64,000 nt of DNA, from positions 1 to 64,000 of the forward strand of contig CAUYUJ010002756.1 of assembly GCA_963575745.1 (NCBI GenBank), given 5' to 3'. Shown here piece after piece: positions 20,356-30,018 of the stretch. Position 1 is the stretch's first letter, and each line of letters begins with the position of its first letter. The notes under the pieces were generated by a model, which did not search any database, had not been told where the DNA came from, and worked only from the letters and a program-made list of their open reading frames with translations. The stretch is from Prorocentrum cordatum (lineage: Eukaryota > Sar > Dinophyceae > Prorocentrales > Prorocentraceae). The position numbers and the translations under genes were made by a program.

Positions 20356-20632
20356 CTCCTCCTGCTGCTCCTCCTCCTGCTGCTCCTCCTGCTGCTGCTG
20401 CTCCTCCTCCTCCTCCTCCGCCTCCTCCGCCTCGTCCTCCTCCTCCCCCTCCCCCTCCTCCTCCTCCTCCTCCTCCTCCCTCCTCCTCCTCCCTCCTCCT
20501 CCTCCTCCTCCTCCTCCTCCTCCTCCTCCTCCTCCTCCTCCTCCCCCTCCCCTCCCCCCTCCGCCTCCTCCGCCTTCTCCTCCTTTTCCTCCTCCTCCTC
20601 CTCCTCCTCCTCCTCCTCCTCCTCCCCCTCCG
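20355..20632. repeat. (TCC)n/(CTG)n microsatellite block
   Basis: CTCCTGCTG followed by long TCC runs. Smaller TCC tracts follow at 20985-21030 and 21148-21195. Confidence 0.9.
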
Positions 20633-21274
20633 TGAAGCCTTACGTCCAGGAGGCCTCCCGTGCTGCTGGACCTCCCTCGTCTTCCTCTCTCGCCTTCAGA
20701 GGCTGAGTGGCTTACGCTACGCGATTCTGATTTGTTTGTTCTGTCTGTTTTTTCCGTTCTCTGTTTCCTCCCGTTCTGTGCTTGAAAATCCGTTCGATGT
20801 TTGGATCGTCGTGAAGTGGTTGAGCAAGGACAACTTGGGACTCCCACCTGTCTGGGGGGGCGGGCGTCGTTTAGACGCATCCACATTCGCACGATAGGTC
20901 TCACTTAGCTGAAGATTATGTTGAGTATTGCTGTGTGGTCATGGAGACATTCGGCCCGATATCGCTCCGCCGCTGCCGCCGCCGTCTCCTCCTCCTCCTT
21001 CTCCTCCTCCTCCTTCTCCTCCTCCTCCGCCCGAGGTCACATCACTTTGCGCGCCGCGCAGGCGCATCCGTCGGCGTGAAGCTGCAGGCGGGACCGTCCT
21101 CTGGACTTCTCTCCTGTCCTCTTGGCGGTCCTCTTGTCCGCCGCGTCCCCTTCCTCCTCCTCCTCCTCCTCCTCCTCCTCCTCCTCCTCCTCCTCGCTCT
21201 CGAACCCTCGACCCAGGCAGCTGCTTGGCATAGGGGCCACCTCCGAGCACCTGCGCGGCGCCTTCCTCCTCCCC

Positions 21275-21400
21275 ACTGCCTGCTATGGTCACCTCCGCGC
21301 GGCTGCAGTGGCTGCTCCTGGAGCCAGCGCGTGGGCGGCAGGCGCACATCGGGCTCAGCTCGTACGTTGGCAAGGTGGTGATCGTTGTGGAAGACGATCA
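21275..21400 (+). CDS. Exon-like fragment of unknown function
   Basis: From ATG at 21285 one frame gives MVTSARLQWLLLEPARG, then HIGLSSYVGKVVIVVEDD, with G/C-ending codons, before merging into AT-richer sequence. No family recognised. Confidence 0.2.
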
Positions 21401-21703
21401 ACGGAGAGGAAGCATGCTGCCAAATAGTTTCCAGATGTCTAACAGATGTTACAACTGTGTCTTAAAACATGCTTGAAGCATGTGTCGAATATGTTTCATA
21501 CAATGCAAACACACATTTAATTCAATGATGGGACTGTTCGAGTGTCCATTGTCATGGCATCCACAAGGTCTCTGCCGTGTGGGGCGCGAGCATGAGCAGT
21601 GGTTTCGCTTGCGGGTGGCTGACCCACATCTTCAACAAGCTCCCCACGGTCATCGCCGTAGACCATGGCCACAAGAGCTCGGACAGCAATTGCTACGTGA
21701 GCA

Positions 21704-22837
21704 TTGCGCCCAGACCTGCCCCTGCTGGACGTGCTGACGGTCATCGCGGTCCGCCCGATAACCCAGGGGGCTTTGATCAGTGTGGCAATGATGGTGGTGG
21801 CCCCCTTTGCGGCCTGCGCGTCCTGTGGGTGCTGGCGGGACGATGCGTGGCAATCCGGACCTGACCCATTGAGCGGCGCAGCGACCCATGGAGTTAATGG
21901 GCAGGGAAAAGGAAGCATCGGCATCATGGAGACTTGCTGCCGGGAGTTTCCGTTCCTGCCGGAAGTCTTCAGTGTGCGGCTCACGTTGAGGAGTTGCCAG
22001 CGGTACCGCCCTTCCCCTTCAAGAAGGAGGCCCTGGTGTTTCGCTCAGGTGGCCCAGATGTGGCTGGTACCCTTCTGCAAGAACCGGGCCGTGGTGCCAT
22101 CGATCATGATGAAGCTGATCAAGGTGTTCTTCGCGACTGGGCCTTCGGCGAAACCAAGAAGATTAAGCCATGCCCGTGATGAGAGGTGCTCGTGCGCGTA
22201 CCAGCAGGGGACTTTGGTCGAACCATCTGGATCTCAATTGCACAAAATGAGATCGGACTGTTTTTACGCGTCCGCGGCGCAGCATAATAGTTTGATATGC
22301 TACATGGAAAAATTGAACATGGCCGACGATCACACATTGTTCGACACTGGTGTGGGAGTTGTGTCTACACCGACGGCATGTCACCAACGATTGGGGATCT
22401 ACAAATGTGTGTTATTCAGACAGCTCCAAAAATGTGAATGGCAAATTCGTCTAGTGTCTCTCGATCTCGATGCCACATGGGCCACCCATGTGAGAGGAAA
22501 CGTCATCTGGTTGCATTCGACGGTGCAGCTTGGGCTCTGCAGACACGCATGTGCATCACTGGCTGCTTCTGTTCAGCTGTGCTGTCGCGCGTCTCCGCCG
22601 CCGCCCAGTGGTGGGGAAGGTGCTCTGGGGAAGCGGGGCAGTGCTGGTTGGGCCAGGGCGGGGGGGAGGGTCCACGAGCCCCCAACCACGCGTCCGGATA
22701 TCGGCATCACCTTACTGCGCAAAGTGGAGCAGTGCAGGCCGCAACGCCGATCCAAAACATGGACGTCTGTTGGGCTCGATGTGCAGGTGGATCCCCACTA
22801 TTGTTTCGGAAAAATCGCAGCGAGTGGAACGCAATAG
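21704..22837 (+). CDS. Long open frame, hypothetical
   Basis: 377 codons open without repeat composition, which is unusual here outside microsatellites. Codon third positions are mixed and no motif is recognisable. The N-terminal part overlaps an equally open antisense frame. It could be chance in GC-moderate sequence. Confidence 0.15.
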   Translation: MRPDLPLLDVLTVIAVRPITQGALISVAMMVVAPFAACASCGCWRDDAWQSGPDPLSGAATHGVNGQGKGSIGIMETCCREFPFLPEVFSVRLTLRSCQRYRPSPSRRRPWCFAQVAQMWLVPFCKNRAVVPSIMMKLIKVFFATGPSAKPRRLSHARDERCSCAYQQGTLVEPSGSQLHKMRSDCFYASAAQHNSLICYMEKLNMADDHTLFDTGVGVVSTPTACHQRLGIYKCVLFRQLQKCEWQIRLVSLDLDATWATHVRGNVIWLHSTVQLGLCRHACASLAASVQLCCRASPPPPSGGEGALGKRGSAGWARAGGRVHEPPTTRPDIGITLLRKVEQCRPQRRSKTWTSVGLDVQVDPHYCFGKIAASGTQ

Positions 22838-23159
22838 GAGGCCCGATACACAGACACATACACACACAGGCTCACACATTAATCAACCGTTGCCCAAGAC
22901 GTTGGCGGATATCATCGAGCCGTCGTGTCATGCGCAGTCCGCGTGTTTTCCGCTCCAAGCGCTTCAGTCGGGTAATCAGGCATGAGAAGCGCCATGCCCG
23001 TAGATCCGAGCGTCGGCAGCTACCTATGCCTGTTTCGCTGTGAGCCGTGGACGGGTCAGCGTTCAGGCGCTTGATCCGTCGCCACTGGGCGCCTACCCTC
23101 GTGTGTCAAGGGTTGCGGGGTAGGTGCAGCCCGCTGGCAAGTGCTCTGTGGCAGCGATC

Positions 23160-23220
23160 CCGTTATTGTGCCCAATTAGTTGACTAAGTGTGTGTGTGTG
23201 TGCGTGTGTGTGTGTGTGTT
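23160..23220. repeat. (TG)n microsatellite
   Basis: TG dinucleotides at about 23187-23219. Confidence 0.9.
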
Positions 23221-23284
23221 CAAGCAGGCGCACGTAGCCCGAGGAGCGTGGAGTAGGACCTTGCGCTGTGACCAGTGAGACGCT

Positions 23285-24250
23285 TTGGGCCCCTCACTGC
23301 TGCGCTCGAGGTCCTTCGAGAGGCTCCGTCACGGTCCCCTCAGCGGGGAAACTCTGCGCGGACTCGCGGCGGAAGCGCGTCTGCTCTGCCGCTCGAGTGA
23401 GCGACTGACTCCTGCAGCACGCTTGTCATCAGACGCCTTCGGTTGGCCAGGTATTCCGCAAAGGCTGGCGGCGCCACTCTCCTCGCGTACTTGCGTGAAC
23501 GCTCCCCTCGCCGTCGGTCGCCCTCCTCCTTCTCCTCTCCCTGCTTTCCCTCGCCGCCGCCCTGCCTGTCCTCGCCCTTCGCCCCCCCTGCCGCAGGAGG
23601 TCTACTCCGCCCCCTCCGAGATCCGCCCCGTGCGCCCGGTGCCGCGCCGCCGCCGCCACGCCGACACGCCTCGCCGCTTCTTCGCCTCGCCTTCCTCTCG
23701 AAGCGCTCCTCCTCGGAGGAGGGAAAGGTGCCCATACCGCTGCCCTCCCCTCGCTTTCCCCTTTCTGGGCCTCCTGGGAGGCCCTCGTCGCCGCCGCTGG
23801 ATTCGCCTCGAAGGCCTCCTGGTTGGAACCCACTCCGGGAGAGGTCCGGGGAGCAGCGGTACCGGTACCTTCCTGGCTTCCCCAGCTTCATCTTTCTCGA
23901 AGTGCTCTTCCTGTTTCCACCTCCGCGCCTCTCGATCGATGTCAGGTCGGCTTTGACAGTCCAGGCGTCTGCTTCTTCACGCATCTTTGCTGGCCGCCAG
24001 GGGCCAGCGAGCCTACTCGTCGCCACGGCTGGTTCTGGTTCGGAAGGTCCTCTTGAGGGTCGTCGTCGTCGTCGTCGTCGTCGTCGTCTGGCCAGGATGT
24101 TCTGTGGGATGGACTTTGGTGGATGGGGGCTCCTGGGGCAAGCTGCGATGGACAGAGCTTCGGAGCACCACCCCTGGATGGTGTGTGGTGACGCTGCGGG
24201 CCCTCTGGCGAAACAGATGCCAGGAGGCACGCAACAGAGCATGAGATAAT
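23285..24250. other. GC-rich region, coding status unresolved
   Basis: Both strands are open for 200-300 codons. The plus strand is Pro/Arg/Ser-rich, the minus strand Gly/Arg/Glu-rich. A (GTC)n run at 24060-24090 lies inside. No motif decides the matter. Confidence 0.3.
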
Positions 24251-24399
24251 GCAGAAAGCCTTTGCCAGACGACCGTCAGCGCGATCTTCACAATTTGTCA
24301 CCCCACGGGGGCGGCGTCGGATCCAAGATATTGGCACCGGCTGAAGTCCGACTTCTCAAAATCATGTTTGCCAGCGTGGACCTCAAACAGTGGGTTTGT

Positions 24400-24600
24400 A
24401 CACTGCATGCACAAGCTATGTGGGGGCAGCAATGTGGTGCAATCTGTGTGATGTCGTGCAAGCAACGTGCTGCGAGCTATTTGGTAGAAACAAGGCGGTT
24501 CAATCTGCGCGGTGTCAGCTACAAGGTGGAAGCCATGTGGTGCAAGCTATGTGGTCTGAAGCATTGTGGCGAGCCTATGTCGTGCAAGCTACGAAGTGAA
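24400..24600. repeat. Degenerate short tandem repeat (TGTGGTGCAAGCTA-like)
   Basis: Units of 18-20 bp such as ATGTGGTGCAAGCTATGTGG. The same family forms a clearer array at 53340-53690. Confidence 0.6.
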
Positions 24601-24629
24601 CGCGGAGTGGTGGAAGAGATTTTGTGAAA

Positions 24630-24826
24630 GCCAAAGTCGGCGGCGAGCGAGGGGGGAAGGTTGAGAAGGGGCGGGCCTTTTCAGAAGGCTCGGAAGTTCC
24701 CCAGCCCTTCCCCCACGACGCAGAAAACCTTTCAGAAGGCGCGAGATCTCCCGAGAAGCCCCGCGGCCTTCTGGGCAGGCCTTCTCTTTCTCACTTCCCC
24801 GCCCCTTTCTCGCCGCCGGCAGGTGG
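24630..24826. mobile_element. Foldback element family F1 (GAGAAGG...CCTTCTC)
   Basis: The ends are imperfect inverted repeats: GGCGGCGAGCGAGGGGGGAA at the left and a CGCCGCC-ending pyrimidine-rich right end. The interior repeats TTCAGAAGG/CCTTCTG. Two similar 190-200 bp elements occur at 50838-51048 and 52190-52384. No clear target duplication found. Confidence 0.65.
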
Positions 24827-24996
24827 TGGCGCACGAATCAAGCAGTCGCGAAGCGTCCTCGCTCGCCTATAGGCCCACCAAAGAAAGAACCCCTTGTGGT
24901 GTGCGCGAAATCTTCTCAGAACATCTCTGGCTGGGAGGGCCTTGTTTTCACACATTGGGCTTATGTTATGAGCACATCGTTTATGCTCTTAGAATG

Positions 24997-25148
24997 AGCA
25001 GGGCTGGACCTAAAGGGTGTTTTTGGTGATTTCGTGGGCCGTTTTCGTTTCGATTTTCGTTTTGCGGACAAGGCGGACTCGAGACAAGCGCGAAGGAAAA
25101 CGAAAACACAACGAGCACGAAACACACCGTTGTAGGTTCAGCCCTGCT
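24997..25148. mobile_element. Small inverted-repeat element, hAT-like ends
   Basis: The left end AGCAGGGCTGGACC and right end GGTTCAGCCCTGCT are inverted repeats, 152 bp overall, with an A/T and CG-rich core. CAGGGCTG ends resemble hAT-type termini. An exact 8-bp target duplication is not seen; the flanks instead share a longer imperfect direct repeat. Confidence 0.55.
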
Positions 25149-25229
25149 AAGAACATTGTTTATGGTCTTAGAACATTCGGAGTTCTAGGAACACTCTGTG
25201 GTAGGTCTGCAGGACTGCCGGGGACAGGT

Positions 25230-25480
25230 CGGCCCACTTGCTCGCCGCCGGCAGGCGGCGGCGCACGCGTCGTGCCGACGAGGCGGCGACGGGCGGCCGA
25301 CGGGCAGCACGGCCGGCGCGCGCCCGGAGAGCCGCCGGCCGGCGCCAACCGGGGCGGCGTCGGCTCGGGGCTGCCGCGAGGCGGCCGCCGGGCGGCGACG
25401 CGGCGAAAGCGACGCGGCGGCGAGAGTGTCGGGGGCGGCAGCGAGGGGGGCGATGACTCGGGGGGGGGGCATATCATGGT
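25230..25480. other. Very GC-rich stretch without supported gene
   Basis: All frames are open because of composition (CGGCGG and CCGCCG clusters). It begins at a GCCGCCGGCAGG block that also ends the element at 24826. Confidence 0.4.
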
Positions 25481-26068
25481 GGGGGCCATGATAGTTCCTC
25501 AGATTTCATGGCGCCTCCTCTTATGCCATGACGTCCCTGGCCCCCCCGCCGGGCCGCGCACGTGCCGCCGGTCATGATTTGCACCCCCCCCTCTTGGACA
25601 CCCCCCTCTTGGCCGCTCCCGAGAGTGCTGGATGCCACCACACCACTCTAGCCCCTTCTTCCACAGCTAAGCAGCTTGAGCAGCAGCATAAGAACACCAG
25701 GATCCAGACTGTTGCGAGGGCTGTTGGTGAAGCCCGCCCCAACCCTGGTTCAGAGGCCTTCTCGAGTCAGGCAGGGCCTCTGGTGGGAGCTCAGTTTCAA
25801 AACTCTGAACAGCAAGGACCACCTCACCCACAACCAGGTCCATTGCTGCAGGCAGGTTTTTGGTGGGTGCGCCCCCGGCGAGCGCACGCTTGGCGATTCG
25901 AGCGGGCGGTAATGGGCACGAGCGAACGAAGCCGCGCCCAGACGGCGCATTGGCAGATTCACTGATAGCACATGCGATCGTGAAAGATGCAAGGCTCAAG
26001 CGTGCAAGCGCGCGAGCATCGCCGGGCCTCGGAATGCAGTGCACTAGCATGCTGGTGCTGCGCGAGGG

Positions 26069-26216
26069 TGGTAATGGGGGGTGATTGAAATAGGGGATGA
26101 AGAAAAGGGCCCTAAAGGGGCCCTTTTGGGCCCCTGCTGGCTCCAAAAGGGGCCCCAGCGGGCCCCTTTAGGGCCCTCTTCTTCATCCCCCGTTTGGCCC
26201 ACCCCCCATGACCACC
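26069..26216. repeat. Long imperfect palindrome
   Basis: The left arm GGTGGTAATGGGGGGTG... is mirrored by ...CACCCCCCATGACCACC at the right. The inner arms GATGAAGAAAAGGGCCCTAA and its complement near 26169-26186 are almost perfect, and a second small hairpin (CCTTTTGG/CCAAAAGG) lies at the centre. It could form a cruciform or be a foldback transposon. Confidence 0.85.
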
Positions 26217-26226
26217 CGTCCGAGCG

Positions 26227-26418
26227 CTCGGCTATACGTAAGAGTGACCTTTCGCCGGAGTGACCTGTGTTGCGGGCACACGGGGGCCCCTACAAGACGG
26301 AACGCGGTGCGATCGCAGCGGCTTGCGCGCTCAGGTTCGGCCTCCCCGCGGCCCCCGAAAGTCGCGCACTCAAGGTCACTCACCCTTGCCCAGGGTCACT
26401 CTTGCGTGTAGCCGAGGC
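26227..26418. mobile_element. Foldback element family F2, copy 1
   Basis: Ends CTCGGCTATACG and CGTGTAGCCGAG are inverted. The interior includes AGTGACCTTTCGCC and GGTCACTCTTGCGTG. About 190 bp. A related element lies at 40664-40867. Possible 3-bp target duplication (GCG). Confidence 0.65.
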
Positions 26419-26584
26419 GACGAGGCGGCCACGGGCGGTGACAGGGCGAAGTCCCCCAAAACGCCAGCCAGTTAAGGAAGGAAGACGGCTATGACGCCTC
26501 ATTGCGCGCACTGCTTGGGGAATTGTTCCCCGCATCCTGGGGTGGGGTTCTTATTCATGTGACGCCTCTGCCTCCTCATGCTCC

Positions 26585-26880
26585 CGCTTTCTCCCTGTCA
26601 CTTTCCGACTCATACACTCTTACTCAGACTCAAGCGCATTCAGACTCATTCGTATTCATACCACACACACACTCAGATTCATTGATATGCCGACAAGCTC
26701 ATATCCACTCACATTCTGACTCATAAACGGACCACTCAAACTCTGATCCGCCACTCTCGGACTCACTTATTCTCAGGCTCGCTTGCAAATCCACTCATAC
26801 TCAGCCTGGTCATACACTTCATCATACGGCCAGATCGCTCGCACTCTGGCCCAATCACACTCAGGATGCTTGCACGAAAG
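26585..26880. repeat. Degenerate ACTCAGACTCAT repeat
   Basis: Irregular units around ACTCAGACTCA, ACTCATACTC and CACTCTGAC spread over about 290 bp. No gene. Confidence 0.7.
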
Positions 26881-27152
26881 AAAGCAAAGACATTCGAACA
26901 CATTCCAAACACTTATGTCTGTTTTTCAATGCTGGCCTCTTTGGCTGACCCCAATACCATCGAAAAACCTTCACGATGGCTCCAGGACGGCCTTGGGGGA
27001 TCGTCGCGAGGTGACCACGCTACGTCGGCCGCTGGAAAATAACACGGAAACCACCGATACCGCTTGGAAGCACAGGAATTCCAAGAATCCGGGGCCCAGC
27101 GCTTTTACTGAGTGCTCAAACCACAAAGAATGGGTATTGGGTATTCGAAGGG

Positions 27153-27204
27153 TCCGTAGCCATTTTGGCTCAAACCGTGTTGTCTCAAGCCGTTTTGGCC
27201 TAAG
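27153..27204 (+). other. Tandem spliced-leader relics
   Basis: 27153-27174 matches the 22-nt dinoflagellate spliced leader at 21 of 22 positions (CCGTAGCCATTTTGGCTCAA is intact; the final G is A). Two shorter leader-like remnants follow directly: ACCGT plus GTTGTCTCAAG (27174-27189) and CCGTTTTGGCCTAAG (27190-27204). The leader is normally added to mRNA by trans-splicing, so a genomic copy implies reverse transcription of mature mRNA. Successive copies imply repeated rounds. Confidence 0.85.
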
Positions 27205-27386
27205 TATTGCTTTGATCGTCTCGGCACCTGGGCCGCGACTATTGTTTAATATGCTGTGGGCGGCGAGTGGGCGCAACCATTGCGACACATGGCATTTTAT
27301 TGCCACTGTTTGCTGACGGGTGTGGTAGCAACCGTCCTCCTGAGTTTGATTATGTCAAACATGTCCTGCTGTGCAAAGTACAACGA

Positions 27387-28670
27387 ATGATCCGTTACTG
27401 CCCGTTCCGTCTGAGGGCGGCACTGAGTTGCGCCCGCCATTGGCCTTGCCATGTGAAGGTTGCACCATGTGGTGGCAGGCGGCTCTGGACACCGTTGTCT
27501 TCGTTCGTCAGTTCCTGGAGGGGGCCACCAAGCGGACCTACATTCAGCGAAGCCCTTGCAGTACACAGCGCAAAGACAGAAGCAGATCCTTCGGCGCGGC
27601 ATTATACATACGCTGTGCGCGGGCGGCGGACCGGACTTTGGTACATTGGTTCCAGAAAATGTCCCGACACTGTTTCTTCACCAGAAGCGGACACGCAATA
27701 CATGGGTTCCCCAACGGATTCGCAGTTCAAGCAAGAGCGGAAAGATAAGATTGTATTGACAAAGCACAGCAGGCACGTTGATGCTTTGCAGGCGGAGTGC
27801 TTCCTCCATGAATTTTATAATGTCGCTGAAAACAGTGAGTTCGCCAACCAGGCAAGGCAGACCTCCACTAGTTTCAGTCGCCAGGGAACGCGGCACACCG
27901 AAGAGACAAAGCAAAAGATGAGCCAGGCTACGCGAGGAAGGCCCAAAAGCGAGGAAACGAAGCAAAGGATGAGTGAGGCCAAGCGTGGCGACAAGCACCC
28001 CTTTTTCGGCAAGCACCACACTGAAGAAGCCAAGCAGAGGATGAGTGAGGCCAAGCGTGGCGACAAGCACCCCTTCTTCGGCAAGCGCCACACTGAAGAG
28101 GCCAAGCAAAGGATAAGTGAGGCTCTGCGAGGGAGGCCCCACAGCGAGGAAACGAAGCAAAGGATGAGCGAGGCTAAGCGAGGAAGGTCCAGAAGCGAAG
28201 AGACGAAGCAAAGGATGAGCGAGGCCAAGCGTGGCGACAAGCACCCCTTTTTCGGCAAGCACCACACTGAAGAGGCCAAGCAAAGGATGAGCGAGGCCAA
28301 GCGTGGCGACAAGCACCCCTTCTTCGGCAAGCGCCACACTGAAGAGGCCAAGCAAAGGATACGTGAGGCTCTGCGAGGGAGGCCCCAAAGCGAGGAAGCG
28401 AAGCAAAGGATGAGCGAGGCTAAAAGGTCCAGAAGCGAAGAGACGAAGCAAAGGATGAGCGAGGCCAAGTGTGGCGACAAGCACCCCTTTTTCGGCAAGC
28501 ACCACACTGAAGAGGCCAAGCAAAGGATAAGTGAGGCTAGGCCTGGTAAGTGCCACACTGCAGATGCAAAGCACAAGATGAGCGAGGCTTTGTGCGGAAG
28601 ACCCAAGAGTGAGGAGGCGAATCAAAGGTTGAGCGAGGGTTTTGCGCAGAAGAGGCCAAGCAAAGGATGA
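27387..28670 (+). CDS. GIY-YIG-like homing endonuclease with a 13-copy NUMOD3 array
   Basis: Start chosen at the first in-frame ATG; the frame is open back to 27267 and gives 427 residues from 27387. Residues about 73-155 form a GIY-YIG-like domain: YTYAVRGRRTGLWYIGSR (73-90), candidate catalytic Arg90, Glu137 (AECFLHEFYN) and Asn154. From residue 170 to the end run 13 NUMOD3 DNA-binding modules of two kinds, HTEEAKQRMSEAKRG-DKHPFFGK (23 residues) and RPKSEETKQRMSEAKRG (17 residues). Phage and algal-virus proteins with this architecture normally carry one to a few modules. The family cleaves DNA and spreads its own gene. The gene is intronless and lies 180 bp downstream of tandem spliced-leader relics, suggesting retroposition. 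GC-ending codons suit the host. Activity is unproven. Confidence 0.8.
   Translation: MIRYCPFRLRAALSCARHWPCHVKVAPCGGRRLWTPLSSFVSSWRGPPSGPTFSEALAVHSAKTEADPSARHYTYAVRGRRTGLWYIGSRKCPDTVSSPEADTQYMGSPTDSQFKQERKDKIVLTKHSRHVDALQAECFLHEFYNVAENSEFANQARQTSTSFSRQGTRHTEETKQKMSQATRGRPKSEETKQRMSEAKRGDKHPFFGKHHTEEAKQRMSEAKRGDKHPFFGKRHTEEAKQRISEALRGRPHSEETKQRMSEAKRGRSRSEETKQRMSEAKRGDKHPFFGKHHTEEAKQRMSEAKRGDKHPFFGKRHTEEAKQRIREALRGRPQSEEAKQRMSEAKRSRSEETKQRMSEAKCGDKHPFFGKHHTEEAKQRISEARPGKCHTADAKHKMSEALCGRPKSEEANQRLSEGFAQKRPSKG
27960..28640 (+). repeat. Higher-order repeat within the NUMOD3 array (about 240 bp)
   Basis: Starts near 27967, 28213 and 28453 carry the same order of 69-bp and 51-bp modules with few substitutions. 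Spacing is 246 and 240 bp, both whole numbers of codons, so duplication has kept the frame. Confidence 0.85.
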
Positions 28671-29110
28671 GCGAGGCTATGCGTGGGGGTAGACACCCTT
28701 TGTTCGGCAAACGCCACACTGAAGAGAGAAAGCAAAAGATGAGCCAGGCTACGCGAGGAAGGCCCAAAAGCGAGAAAACGCAGCAAAGATTGAGCGAGGC
28801 CTTGCGCGGAAGACCTAAGAATGAGGAGGCGAAGCAAAGGATGAGCGAGGCCAAGAGTGGCAACCTGCACCCTTTCTTCTCCACCACGCTGAAGAGGCCA
28901 AGCAAAGGATAAGTGAGGCTACGCATCGCGATTGACACCCTTTTGTCGGCAGGCACCACACTGGAGAGGCAACTTACAGGATAATTGAGGTTTTGCGCGG
29001 AAGCCCCAAGAGCGAAGAGACGAAGCAAAGAGTCAATGAGGCTACGCGTGGCGACCATCACCCCTTCTTCGACAAATGCCACACTCAAGATAGAAAATAA
29101 TAGATGGGTG
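28667..29110 (+). pseudogene. Decayed continuation of the NUMOD3 array
   Basis: After the TGA at 28668 the repeats continue in another frame (MSEAMRGGRHPLFGK, then RHTEERKQKMSQATRG to about 28870). They shift again near 28880, and by 28935 contain stops (ATHRD-stop-HPFVG). The last recognisable module is GDHHPFFDKCHTQDRK, followed by TAA at 29098. At least five more modules existed before indels broke the frame. Confidence 0.85.
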
Positions 29111-29284
29111 AGGCTACGCGTGGGAATAGACGCCCTTATTCCTCCCTTCTTCTTTATAAATAATTCCTCCCTGTCGCACCCCCAGACGTGTCCGTAGAGC
29201 TGACCTGGCGTCTTCACCATCTGTGACCCTCAAGCTTGAAATTTGTTGGGGGTATCTTGCAACGTCGCTGATGTGTCTTGAGTT

Positions 29285-29650
29285 TTTCCCCAATCAGAGC
29301 TTGCCTCTGTAAGGGTCCTAGGGGATTCATATGGTTAGGTGAGGTTCGTCGCCGATTTCGGTGGCCGGGCCGGTTCCCCCGGTGCGCGGGTGCCCGGGTG
29401 CCCAGGGGTGCAAGGGTGCCCAGGGGTGCCCAGAGGTGCCGGGCGGTGCCCAGGTGCCCGGGTGTTCTATCGCCCAATAGCCCTATAGTCCTATAGCCCT
29501 ATAGCCCTATAGCCATCTATAGCCCTACAGCCTTGTAGCCTTATAGCCCTATAACCCGATAGTCTTATAGCCCCATAGTCTTATAGCCCTATAGCCCCGT
29601 AGCCCTATAGCCCTAAAAGTATTCTGATTGGGGCTTTTCTCCGATATCAT
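29285..29650. mobile_element. Inverted-ended element containing a TATAGCCC array
   Basis: The left end TTTTTCCCCAATCAGAGC is mirrored by CTGATTGGGGCTTTT at 29624-29638. Inside, 29473-29625 is a 9-10 bp tandem array (ATAGCCCTAT units). The left end recurs at 38275-38320, followed by the same GGGTCCTA block and GCGAA/CGCCGAC segment, so it is a dispersed element. Confidence 0.6.
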
Positions 29651-29783
29651 GTATCTCTTGTTTTCAATAGTGGGTATTCGAGGGGGCTGGACGACGCTCC
29701 ACTTAGTGTTTTGCGGCCCGGCGGCGGATCCTGCATTCCCGCGCTGGCAAGAATTATATGCCGATACGCGTACTCCACAAGGC

Positions 29784-29937
29784 TAGGGGGCCACATGCGA
29801 ACCCTACCCCCACCTCTCACGATTTCTGAGGGGAGGGTGGGGTTCACTTCGCTCGGGAGCTCCCTAACGAAGTGAACCCCACCCTCCCCCTCAGAAATCT
29901 TGGGGGGGTGGGGGTAGGGTTCGCATGTGGTCCCCTA
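29784..29937. repeat. Long hairpin, about 68-bp arms with a 16-bp loop
   Basis: The left arm TAGGGGGCCACATGCGAACC... to GGTTCACTTCG (29851) is complementary to CGAAGTGAACC (from 29868) through GGTTCGCATGTGG to CCCCTA at 29937, with few mismatches. Probably a foldback transposon or recent inverted duplication. Confidence 0.9.
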
Positions 29938-30018
29938 CCTGCGCTCACGAGGGCCAGGTGCCAGCTTCGTGCGAGCAGCGCTGCAGCATCCTGTCCGGAG
30001 GTCTCTTGTCTGACAGCT

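Noticed and set aside
20924-21400. Telomeric repeats, rRNA or tRNA genes in repeat-rich parts
   Set aside because: No TTTAGGG arrays, no rRNA core sequences and no tRNA B-box with a fitting cloverleaf were seen here or elsewhere in the window.
27387-28670. Integrated prophage or virus region around the NUMOD3 gene
   Set aside because: No capsid, terminase, polymerase or other viral gene is nearby. Flanks are ordinary host repeats and a spliced-leader relic.
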